Source: Daucus carota subsp. sativus
Taxonomy: Eukaryota; Streptophyta; Magnoliopsida; Apiales; Apiaceae
Length of the DNA: 64,000 bases
Assembly (NCBI RefSeq): GCF_001625215.2
Contig: NC_030383.2
Location: 59,262,949-59,326,948 of the forward strand
Direction: 5' to 3'
A program made the position numbers and the translations under genes. Under the pieces are notes generated by a model. It was not told the origin of the DNA. It did not search any database and saw only the letters and a program-made list of their open reading frames with translations. Numbering within the stretch: the first letter of the stretch is position 1; each line of letters starts with the position of its first letter. Below, in pieces: positions 24,401 through 34,526 of this stretch.

Positions 24401-27400
24401 TAAATGCCTAACTGTAATTTGTGTTTTGATTAAAGTTATTTATGTACTGAAAAGTGAAATTGTAGTTGATGTACTAGAAATTAAAGCATATACCTCTGCA
24501 ATATGCAAGTGACTTTGTCTTTGAATATTATTTTTGCCAGTGTCAGCTTTTGAAATACAATGTATTTCATTTATTTTACCAAGTGGTTTCGGATGTGGAA
24601 TTTACGTTTCTTTTCTTTCAGGGATGGTCCTTTATTAATCGTTGCATGTGGCAGAGATACCATTTCAATTACAAGGTCAATAAAAGAATTAGCCTCTGAC
24701 AAAGTATTTATTGTTCAGGTGTGTCACTCCGGCCTTAATTTTGTACATCTGATGCATTACTGGAAGTATTTAATATTAAAGTCACGATTAAATGGGTCCA
24801 AATGTATCCAGTTCCCCTCTCACATATCTGCCATACGATAGTCACCCAATTGTTACTTTTGAGTCGAACGCTTGAGTCAACATTGATTTAGCTCTAGCCT
24901 TTGATTTGGTATTGTAAAACTGCTTATGAGTTTGTCAATTCTATTTGGCTTATTAGTTACTTTGTGTTTGTAGCAAAGCTAATGCTTCACCACACCAAAT
25001 TAATGGATAGGAGTTTTCTATGGAAAGAATTTTATTATATCCACTGATAAGACTGCAATTTTTCAGTTGGATTAATTTGGACTTAGGAATTATGACATGG
25101 TTATAGTCTTAGAGATCTTTAGTTTGATTAGTTACGTCTTATGTTTTACCTTATATGATGTTGGAAATTTACATGCATCTTTCAGGGTAATTTTGATATA
25201 AGAAAAATTACATTGAACTTCCAGGAAAAACCTGAATAGAGTCATTATATGCAATATACTTGTGTCATCTAAAATATGATCCTCAACCACTGAATGCTTT
25301 TCTTAGAATTCTGAAAAAAGATGACAACATATAATCAGTACGTAATGGTAATGTATCCTTAAGAAAGAAGAAAATTCAAATTCAATTTCTCAGTTTTTTG
25401 TAGCTTGTTTCTATATATTCGGTTAAGGAAAGCCCTTGCACTGGTTTATATGTTTTGCATATTTCTGAAAATCTTAGCATAAACTTTTGCTGATATAGGT
25501 ACTTGTGGGATACACTGCTAATTGTAGTTATCCTTTTCCCTTCTGTTTATTTCTCTACGTAGGGACTATGATTTGGTGAATCTACCTAGTTTCTTGTGAA
25601 TATATGCAGGGCCGGTCCAATCATGTAAGGGGCCTTATGCAAAATTCAAATGGAGGCCTTTTAAATTATTTAACACTAAAATTTTATATCCAATTTATAG
25701 GGGCTTTTCTTATTCTATCATCAAATATATCATTTGCAAAAAAGTTAAAAGTTTTTTGAACTACTTTGTACTGAAAAAATGATGATTTTCATATTTTTTC
25801 AAGAGACTATAATATATAACTTATTAACTTGGGGGCCTTCTACAATTTTGGGGCCTCAAACTGTTGCTTAACTGGCTTAATGGTAGGACCGGCACTGAAT
25901 ATTTGCAATTATGTATCAACTGGTAGTAAATTACCATTTCCCTGGTTTATTTCAGGCCAGGCAGCTCCTTGCTGCAAGGGGGGCTGAAGTCACATTTTTA
26001 CGCTCACTTTTGTTTTGAGAGTTACTAGAAACTGAAAAGTCACGGAGTTTGTATTTTTTTTCTTTTTTCTTTCACACAAACTGTCATTGCAGATTCAACA
26101 ACCGAGGTCACGTCTGAATAGGTTCGACCTGGTGATTACCCCAGAGCATGACTATTACCCTCTGACTCCTAGTGCAGAGAAGAAGGTTCCTAACTTTATG
26201 CAGAAGTGGATTCCTCCACGTGAACCTCCGGATAGGAATGTGGTATATATTCTGACTTTGAATACTCATTTACTTCTTTTAATACCGGCCATGTACATAA
26301 ATCCATGCCACTTCCGTCTACTGGTACCTGATGTTAGTGACACACAGGTCCTCACGGTAGGAGCTCTTCATCAAGTTGATTCTGCTTCTCTTCGAACTGC
26401 AGCTCTTACATGGCACGATGAGTTTGTAGCCTTGCCAAAGCCCATACTGGTGGTTACCCTTGGAGGGCCGACACGTAAGTACTATGTCCTTAATACTTCA
26501 GAATTTTGTGTAGTGTATACTTCTTTTTACTCTATTCTGTGAGTGGCTTGATATGAAAAACATTGAGATAAAAGGGTCTCATAAAAAAAAAAAAATTACA
26601 AGTATATAAGCTTAAAAATTATTTCAGTGATAACTGATGCCTGTAAAGTACATTACTCTTTTCTGTGCTGAATGTATGGTTTGAAACTTGCCACGGTCCA
26701 AAGCAACTGATGTGTTATTTGAACTAATCGGGTATATATATATCAATTAAGAAATTAATATGGTTTCGTAATGTATGGATTGGTGAAATAGCGTCATTTT
26801 TGGGCACACAATTAATAATTTTTTAATTGTTTTTTCTTATCTATTACATGTAGGTTTAGTAAGATCTCCAACGAATGATGTAATTTTTTAGTACCTTGCT
26901 TGGTCATCCAGCTTGCCTTCACAAAATAAATGAAAGGAGGACAGTATTATCATTTTTTTTTCTTTTTTCTGAATTATGATGTAGGCTTCTGTAGTTATGG
27001 GGCAGATCTTGCTAAACAATTGGTAGCGTCTCTCCATAATGTTCTGTCCAGCTGTGGAAGTGTGAAAATATCTTTCTCAAGGAGGACACCTAAAAAGGTA
27101 ATATATGACTTGCCAATCAGATTACATCGATCTATGCTTTGTTTATGAAAGGGAGCTGTTACTTTCATTTTAATTAGAAATCAAAGTTTTGACTTCATAT
27201 TAGTTACCTGCCTGCGGCCTGCCATATGTTTACTCTTTTGTGAAATTTCAGATTTGAGATTTCTGAGAAATAAATTGTATATTCTACATTTTAATAACTT
27301 CAGCTGAGAATTAATACTGTTTATGCATGCCTATTGATTGTCGGACTTATGCTTAACTTCAGCTGCATGTTACATTGTTACTACTATTTATGCATGCATG

Positions 27401-28613
27401 TCTATGGCTGTCTAAATGTTCTAAAGCTACACTTATAGTATTATATGTGTTTTTTTGTCAATCAGGTTTCTGACTTTGTACTCAAAGAACTTAAAAGTTC
27501 TCCAAAAGTTTTTATATGGGACAGTGAAGGTACATTTTATGATGACAATAAATTTTATATAAATTAGCTCTGACTAGATCTTATAAGCTAATTCATGTAA
27601 AATTTATCATCTTATAAATTTTCAGAACCAAGTCTATACATGGGCCACCTAGCATGGGCTGATGCTTTCATCGTCACTGCAGATTCAGTCCGTATGATAA
27701 GTGAGACTTGCAGCACAGGGTATGCTTGATGAACTTGGATGTCTGATGACAAATTATATGTACCACTGCATACAACTAAGTAAATACTTTGCTTACCTTT
27801 GAATTGTTACAGTAAGCCTGTCTATGTCGTTGGCGGTGAGAATTGTTCTTGGAAGCATGCAGAGTTCCACAAATTGATTAGGGAACGAGGCCTGGTTCGT
27901 CCATTGACAGGTCTTGAGGATGTAAGTTGACTTCCTGACTTGTGACCTTACAGAAGTAGAACAGATTGCCTGGATATTAAATTTGTACCTTGCGCTATCT
28001 ACATGTATTTCATTCCTGACATTTGAAACAACATATAAACTAAAACTACACGAATTCTTGTATACTTGAATGTTTTTACAAGCCTTAAGTTTTCTGTTTG
28101 AAGATTGAATGCACTACTTTGGAAACTTTCTTATAAGTTCATTTACTATTATGCTTGGTCTCTTGGTTATTATTATGATTGGTCTTTTGAATTGTATGCT
28201 GAATTGCTGATACAAAAATGTTTCTTGTAAACATTGTGAAGAACAATGTTGCTCCCTTCGCTTGTTGTGCAGTTTCTACTCACTGTGTCAGTTACATTGC
28301 TACCTTCCTCGACTTTAATCTGTTGATTCTGCTTTTTTCTGGCAGTCTCTTGAATGTATGTTCAAATTTCTGATCCTCGCAAGTCGTAACTCCTGGTTAC
28401 AGTACCCGATTGTCTGCTTTTTACAGTTCATTCTTTGTTTCATGATTATATATTATAAATTCAAAGGCTTTCAGTGTTTATTGGTAACATTTTTTATCCT
28501 TTGATAAATAGATTTCAAAAAGCTGGAGCTATCCGCCACTCAATGATACTGCAGAAGCAGCCAATCGCGTGCGTGAGGCACTTGCAGAGCGAGGGTGGAG
28601 ATTGCTGACATAG
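21472..28613 (+). CDS. ELM1: Mitochondrial fission protein ELM1
   Basis: Ten exons (21472-21663, 22238-22473, 24622-24718, 26093-26242, 26348-26474, 26985-27097, 27466-27529, 27626-27719, 27813-27921, 28512-28613) give 1284 nt, 427 aa, the length I recall for Arabidopsis ELM1 (At5g22350). All introns are GT-AG and every phase closes. Recognisable blocks: VIRRAVIIGNGVEDFENQSI, RVTRPRGGINEWLLWLP, GPLLIVACGRDTISITRSI, IQQPRSRLNRFDLVITPEHD, YMGHLAWADAFIVTADSVRM, CSTGKPVYVVGGENC and WSYPPLNDTAEAANRVREAL. The DUF1022 (ELM1-like) domain spans most of the chain. ELM1 recruits dynamin DRP3 to the mitochondrial surface; this is known of the family. Intron 2 holds a tiny TRIM and intron 3 a hAT MITE. 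Confidence 0.95.
22540..22749 (+). mobile_element. Very small TRIM/SMART retroelement in ELM1 intron 2
   Basis: Two 75 bp direct repeats (22540-22614 and 22675-22749) starting TGTTAGAATATAATATGATC (second copy TATTAG...) and ending AACA. A 60 bp core begins with TGGTGATGAGCGCC, a degraded tRNA-Met primer site, and ends with the purine run GTGAGGGGGAA. A perfect 5 bp duplication ATATG flanks it (22535-22539 and 22750-22754). At 210 bp it is complete in structure though non-coding. A relative lies at 40607-40880. Confidence 0.9.
25607..25897. mobile_element. hAT MITE in ELM1 intron 3
   Basis: Ends CAGGGCCGGTCC and GGACCGGCACTG are inverted repeats (11 of 12), flanked by AATATATG / AATATTTG (7 of 8). 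Subterminal GGGGCCTT words occur in both orientations. Confidence 0.85.
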
Positions 28614-28908
28614 AAAGATTTCTAGTCTCACTGTTGTTGTCTTTTAGTTGAGATATAAACTTCTCCTCGGAGGCTCGGAGTTTTGTTGGGGTTTTAGAAA
28701 GTCAGGCTAGTTCAAATTGTGTAGGAGTATTACTGAACATATAGATTCTTTTTCTGTTATTATTTGTTTATAGTTTCTTCTCCTACGAATTTTGAAATCT
28801 GTAGAATAAAGGGTTAGATCTCTCGTTACGCATGTATCTGCAGTTTAAGCATTCATATCTAGGATATGATATCAATCAGCCTTTGCCAATCAATATATAC
28901 ATTTGCAT

Positions 28909-29340
28909 AGGCATTTGTTCAAATACAAATCAACCTTATCATACAAACCTAAAAACTAGTTTCAAAATTAAACAAATATCCTCTCAAACTTTTAAAAACT
29001 AACAATATCCTTTTTTAGTTTTGCCATCAACTTTCCAAAACTTACACTTTCTACCACCGCCACGTCAGCATTGGGTCCACCTCACCTTGCCACGTCACCC
29101 TGCCACGTCAGCACCGGGGCCCCCAAAGCTGACGTGGCACTGCCACGTCAGCACTGGGGTCCACATTGCTGACGTGGCAGATGACGGGCAGTGCGACGTC
29201 AGCAGGTGCTGACGTGACACGTCAGCGTGGGCCCCCAGAAAATAAAAAAAAATAAATAAGAGTGCTCATAGCAAAAATGGGAGTGGACATAGTGATTTTT
29301 GGGTTTGTATGAGAGCTTGGTTTGTAGCGAAATAGCCTCC
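28909..29340. mobile_element. MULE-like MITE carrying ACGT palindromes
   Basis: Left end AGGCATTTGTTC...CATACAAACCTAAAAA is mirrored on the right by TTTTTGGGTTTGTATGAG...AAATAGCCT. Near-duplicate flanks CATTTGCAT and TATTTGCAT suggest a 9 bp target duplication. Between the ends sits a GC-rich block (29058-29235) with nine ACGT cores. Outer boundaries are uncertain by a few bases. Confidence 0.6.
29058..29235. repeat. Cluster of TGACGTGGC/GCCACGTCA motifs
   Basis: Nine ACGT cores in under 180 bp, mostly as CCACGTCAGC or GCTGACGTGG in alternating orientation. The block is GC-rich in an otherwise AT-rich region. ACGT with C/G-box flanks is the classic plant bZIP site. Confidence 0.8.
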
Positions 29341-30041
29341 TATTTGCATATTTACTCTGTTTTAAAAACAGCGTAAAGGTGCATCTGGTTCTGATTATTG
29401 GGTCCGTTCTACGGAAATTAGTATTTTTTTCAGTGTTTCGTTGAGTAGCCCCATTTGGATTGGGATGGAATATGGATAAAGGATTCTCAGCAACTCAGCG
29501 CATAGACTTTTATCTGATTCTTATTCTAAACTAAATAACATTAACAATCTGAATTTCCCTTTAAAACATGATTCTTCCCGGCCTCCCACCTCCGAATAAG
29601 AAAAATGTGAATTATTTTTCTCAAATTATAGTTGGTAATGTATGATTGATTTCACAAAAATTGTTCCTAAATTATTTTTTAAATCTTAGTTGTTAATGTC
29701 TGACTGGTTTCACTAACAACAATAAGAATGATAATGAAATCTGTTTAAATCAGTTGTAGTAGCATTACTCATCTAAGCAAAAAAATTTGCCTTTGTTTTT
29801 AGATCAATCAATAACATAATAAGTAGTCATTAGTATTTTAAAATTTCTTGATTTATTACAGAATCTCAATTAATTCTCAAATATTAACTGATTTACTGAT
29901 TACACTCTAATTTAACTAAGAATTTCCGATTTATCTAAAAATCTTTGATAAATTTCCTATAAATTCTGAATCGATAAGTCAACGGATTAGTTCTGACCTC
30001 GTTTCTACAATCATAATCAACAGAAAGTATTGACTTGATTA
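29341..30041. other. Intergenic, AT-rich
   Basis: No gene or clear element recognised. Short repeated words around GTTGTTAATGTCTGACTGGTTTCAC at 29630 and 29690. Confidence 0.4.
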
Positions 30042-30051
30042 ATTTAGAATC

Positions 30052-30591
30052 AGGTTAATTATCAAGTTGGTCACTGAAGTGGGCTTAATGTATCAAGTTG
30101 GTCACTGAACTCAAAACGGTATCAAGATGGTCACTGAAGTGGTTATAAATATCAAACAAGTATCTTGAAATATGAGTTCAAGCACTAAAAATATTAATTT
30201 ATAAAGTTTTATACATTATTTTTAAATGTTACCACAACCAACTAAAAAGTTATGACTTCTAGTATTTAAAATAATATATTTATATTTTATCAAGTTTATT
30301 TATTATTTATATTTTATTATATAGTTATTTTTTGTTTTAATTAAAAATAAATAATAAATAAACTTGATAAAATCTAAATTTTTTGTCATAAATATTAGAA
30401 GTCATAACCTTTTACTTGGTTTTGGTAACATTCAAAAATAATGTGTAAAACTTTATAAATAATATTTTTACTACTTTGAACTCATATTTTAAGGTACTTG
30501 TTTGATATTTATGGTCACTGACCATCTTGATATCGTTTTGAGTTCAGTGACCAACAAGCCCACTTCAATGACCTAACTCGATAATTAACCT
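30052..30591. mobile_element. MULE-type foldback MITE
   Basis: Ends AGGTTAATTATC / GATAATTAACCT are perfect inverses and are flanked by a perfect 10 bp duplication ATTTAGAATC (30042-30051, 30592-30601). The arms extend about 110 bp with repeated TCAAGTTGGTCACTGAA and ATGGTCACTG words. The AT-rich core is itself partly self-complementary. No coding capacity. Confidence 0.92.
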
Positions 30592-30874
30592 ATTTAGAAT
30601 CCAAGTCTCCGAGGCTTCTATTTTCTTCTTTTTTTCCACATAATATACTACTAATTTATTTGTACTCGATCATCTTTTTATAAAACAATCTCGAAATAAA
30701 ACCTCTGCCTCCCACAAGAGTGGAGAGGTTGGAGAAAAACCTTTGTCAAAACTGGTTCAAATGGAGCAAGTTAATTAGCAACAACTCCTCTTCTATTAGT
30801 GCTTGCGCTGAACTCACAACATGTAGCACTTAAAAACATTAACAAAACTAATCCATTACCTCTTTCTAATTCTC

Positions 30875-30882
30875 TATATAAA
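30875..30882 (+). promoter_or_regulatory. TATA box of the CASP gene
   Basis: TATATAAA 90 bp upstream of the CASP start codon, giving a predicted leader of about 60 nt. Confidence 0.7.
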
Positions 30883-30972
30883 CACAAGCCATTTCATCAG
30901 ATTAATCACCATTACAAAGCATTAAACCATATTGTTTCCAAACAAACAGTACATTAATTATCTGATAGTCCA

Positions 30973-32036
30973 ATGGATTCTTCACAGAAGAGCGGAGAAA
31001 TGGCGATTAATATTAATGAAACAAAATCCGCAGAGATAAAACCTTCCAAATCAAAATCCGGCAAAGGGAAAGCTGCTGCTCTCGGTCCTCCTATCATCGT
31101 AGCTGCAACAAAAGCCACCAGTGATCCGAAAGGCGGGTGGAAAAGAGGCGTGGGGATCTTCGACTTCGTGTTGAGATTGGCTGCCATTGGTGCAGCTTTA
31201 GCTGCAACTGCTACTATGGGAACCACTGATCAGACTCTCCCGTTCTTCACTCAGTTCCTTCAGTTTCAAGCTAGCTATGATGACCTCCCCGCTTTCACGT
31301 ATGCATCTTTCATATTGATCAATACTCCTTCCGTCCCTCTAATTTCTTTACAGTTTTCTTTATTGCTTGTCATGTATTTTAAGGTTCGTATAAAAAATAG
31401 TTTCAGAATTCTCAAAATACGTACAAAATCCAGAGTACAATTTTACCTAAGGTAAAATTAGTTAGAGTTAATCATCAATGAATAAAATTTGTGCATGCAT
31501 GCAGGTATTTCGTTATTGCAAACGGGGTAGCTAGCGCATACCTAGTTCTCTCACTGCCGTTCTCCATTGTTTGCATCGTTCGTCCACATGTAGTAGGAGC
31601 AAGGCTTCTCCTTCTGATCTTAGACACTGTAAGCCTTATATTCTTAGCTAGATTTCAGTTTTCGTATTAATTAATCCCTCAGTCCCCTGAATTGTATATG
31701 TTTGAGATATAAAACTATATTTTATAAGAGTCTTGAAACGCATCAAGTAATGTAAAATATGGTATAGAAATGGGTAGAACAGAGGGAGCATATAACAATG
31801 ATTATTTATATGATTTGCAGGTGATGGTAGCTCTGACCACATCTGGTGCTGCAGCTGCTGCTTCCATAGTTTATTTGGCACACAATGGGAATCCGAACAC
31901 AAACTGGAACGCGATATGTCAGCAGTTCAATGACTTCTGTCAGAGGGTGAGTGGAGCAGTGGTGGCATCCTTCATCACAGCTCTCATCTTCGTGTTTCTT
32001 GTTGTCTTGTCTGCAGTGGCTCTTCGAAGAAACTGA
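30973..32036 (+). CDS. CASP: Casparian strip membrane domain protein (CASP)
   Basis: Exons 30973-31298, 31505-31628, 31821-32036 (666 nt, 221 aa). A lysine/serine-rich cytosolic N-terminus of about 55 residues precedes four membrane helices (about 62-82, 107-128, 143-167, 193-216). The first extracellular loop has the CASP signature ([20 protein letters not shown]), helix 3 carries the conserved Asp in [13 protein letters not shown] and the second loop [20 protein letters not shown] with paired Cys. The protein should form the endodermal membrane platform that guides lignin deposition in the Casparian strip (family knowledge). The neighbouring OTLD1 gene points to the CASP3 locus (At2g27370) as syntenic partner, but I cannot separate CASP1-5 by sequence. 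Confidence 0.95.
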
Positions 32037-32595
32037 TCATTTCTATATTGTGTTAGTAGTGGCTATATACTTTCATTTACTTCAAGAGTTTATTAGAACT
32101 ACATTTACTGTGTGAATGCTGTTGTTTTGGTGTCATGTAATTGAGATGTATTTCGAGTGGGAATTGTTGCCTTGCTTCATTGATTTTATGTTCACATATA
32201 GGTTTGAATATTGCAACTCATATTACATAGTTGTCACATGATAGATGAATTGCACGAAAATACTCCATTTCTCGTTTTATATAGGCCGTTTACATTTTTA
32301 TACCTAATTTGAAAATATTGATCACATATCTAAAACTAGTTTGTCTAAGACAAAAATTGTTCCAGAATAAAAATATTTAAGATATAGTTTTATTTAAAAA
32401 AAATTACCAAAATATTGATTTTTATTTAACTAAGGGTTCCAGAACTCATGGTTACAATTTAATAAATCATATCATAACTACAAATTGTAAATAATATATA
32501 AATTTTGTTCATTCCACCCATATTATTCTTATTTAAATATATAGTCAATTCATTTATGTTAGGCTACATTTGACCAATGTCTAGAGACTTGTAGT

Positions 32596-33182
32596 TAGGG
32601 ATGAAAACGAATCCGAGTAATTCGTATTCGAACTCAGATTCAACTCGTTAAAAAATGAATATAATTCGCATTCATATAAAAAATGAGCTAATTCAAATCC
32701 GATTATATAATTGGAATGAATATCGAGCCAAATCCTACCATTTTGGACTCGGACATATTTATTTAAAATAGTTTGATTAAATTAAGGGTATACTCGAATA
32801 TACATATTTAATAAAGATACTCGAATCGAATTCGTAAAGCATGTATATTATTATGTATATAGATCATATAAATAATATTTATATTGAAATAATACTCCAC
32901 AAATGATTTCAATTTAGTTATAGTAAATAATTATATAAGCATTCATAATTTTTAATTGTCTTCCACAAATTCGAATACGAATATACAGACATGAGTAATT
33001 TGGTATCCATTCGAGTCGAGCTGAATCATATACGAATACTGATATTCAGACTCAAGTCGAATCTTAACAAACTTATATGATTTTAGTTCGAATCCGGACC
33101 GAATCTGATTGAGTAATTATGCATTCGAACCGAATTCTGACTATACTATTATTCGTACTTATTCGACTCGTTTTCATCCTTA
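32596..33182. mobile_element. hAT MITE downstream of CASP
   Basis: Ends TAGGGATGAAAACGA and TCGTTTTCATCCTTA (inverse) with a perfect 8 bp duplication CTTGTAGT (32588-32595, 33183-33190). The interior is rich in CGAATTC/ATTCGAA words in both orientations; no transposase. Confidence 0.95.
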
Positions 33183-33443
33183 CTTGTAGTGGGATTTCAC
33201 TTCATCTATTACCTTATTAAAATTATATTTTTTATTTATAACAATTTGAAATAATAATAATACATAACATTTTTAAAATATTATTTGGTATAAAATTTAG
33301 GAGTGGTTTCTAATTGGTTCTGAAATAATATATTTTTTTTGAGTGGTTAATGAATACCTTAGGTAAAATTTAATAGGAAGAAAGTAAAAGAATGAATATT
33401 AATATGTAAAATTTAGGAGTAACTTTTTTCTCCTTCTAAGTTA

Positions 33444-33632
33444 CTCCCTCCGTTCTTAAATATCTGTTTTTTTAGAGTTGTTTTTTCTTGTTTCAAAATA
33501 TCTGCAGTTTTAGAATATGTGCAGACTTCATCATTCTAAACACATTGAAGTATGTGTTATTTAGAGTAATGATGGTTGATATTGGTCTGTGTCTTAATTA
33601 TTTAAAAAACAGATATTTAAAAATGGAGGGAG
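33444..33632. mobile_element. Stowaway MITE
   Basis: 189 bp with ends CTCCCTCCGTTCTTAAATAT and the inverse at 33607-33632, flanked by TA on both sides. Lies about 450 bp upstream of the likely OTLD1 transcription start. Confidence 0.88.
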
Positions 33633-33875
33633 TAAAATCTAAAAAAAGTTGGAGAAGAAATATTATTGACCTAAAATTTAAAAATGATTTTTGATTGGTC
33701 GTAAAATAATTATTTTTTTAAGAAAATTAATTATGATCCAAGACAATCGTAAAAAATGAAATTGATAAAAGTGATATGATGCCATAAAAATGCAATTAAT
33801 TAGCCCCTCTCTACGAATCTGAGTTTTCTGCCTCTACACACAAATACCCATATCTATAGTTGATTCTATACATCT

Positions 33876-34526
33876 CTACATATAAATATCGAACTTTACC
33901 TTCCAAGTTATCCTTCTCTTCGTCACAAAAACCCTAATCCCTTTCTTTACTTACTCTCACATTTCTTCTCATTTTCGTACCCAATTCTTGGATCTTTGAG
34001 ACACAAACTTGGAGGGTTACAATTGAAAGCAATTGTAAGTGCTCAATTTTTCATCTTTTAGGTTTAATTGTTGAATCTTTTGTGTCAAGATTGAATCTTT
34101 ATGCGATTTTATGTTGAACGATTGAATGTTTATGTGTTTTTATGCGGAGAGATTGAATCTTGTTGTGTTTTAATCTTTATGTGGTTTTGTTGATTATGTG
34201 ATGATTTTGATGCAGATTGGATTGGTTCCCAAGACGGTGAATTTTTCTAGGGCTTAAATCGGGTAAATTCGAGTAAATTTTAGAGATAAAGGGTGTTTTT
34301 GTTTATTGTTTGGATTAATTTGGAGGATTGAGTTCTCATGAGAATTGTTAGGGGAATGCAGAGATTGACTCTTTGGAACAAGAAGAAATCTTTTAGTGGA
34401 ATTGGTGTAACTTTGCCGAAAGCAAGAACCCGGGATAAATCGAAAAGTGGAGTTTTGTAACTCTTGTACTTTCTTTGGAGTTTTTTATTTTCTTAGTGTA
34501 GGGTCTTGAGGTGAGGAAGATATAAA
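33876..34526 (+). promoter_or_regulatory. OTLD1 promoter, leader intron and 5' UTR
   Basis: A TATA-like ACATATAAATA at about 33877 precedes a pyrimidine-rich leader. A leader intron is predicted at 34035-34215 (CAATT|GTAAGT ... GATGCAG|ATTGG). The first AUG of the spliced leader is that of a 40-codon uORF (34338-34460). The main start follows 66 nt after the uORF stop. Confidence 0.55.
34338..34460 (+). CDS. Upstream ORF in the OTLD1 leader
   Basis: 40 aa, MRIVRGMQRLTLWNKKKSFS... ending SKSGVL, strongly basic. It is the first ATG in the predicted mature leader and ends before the main ATG. It could dampen OTLD1 translation. Whether the peptide is conserved is unknown to me. Confidence 0.45.
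   Translation: MRIVRGMQRLTLWNKKKSFSGIGVTLPKARTRDKSKSGVL

Noticed and set aside
29021..29212. Small His/Pro-rich frame
   Set aside because: It runs through the ACGT palindrome block of a MITE; composition follows the repeat, not a protein.
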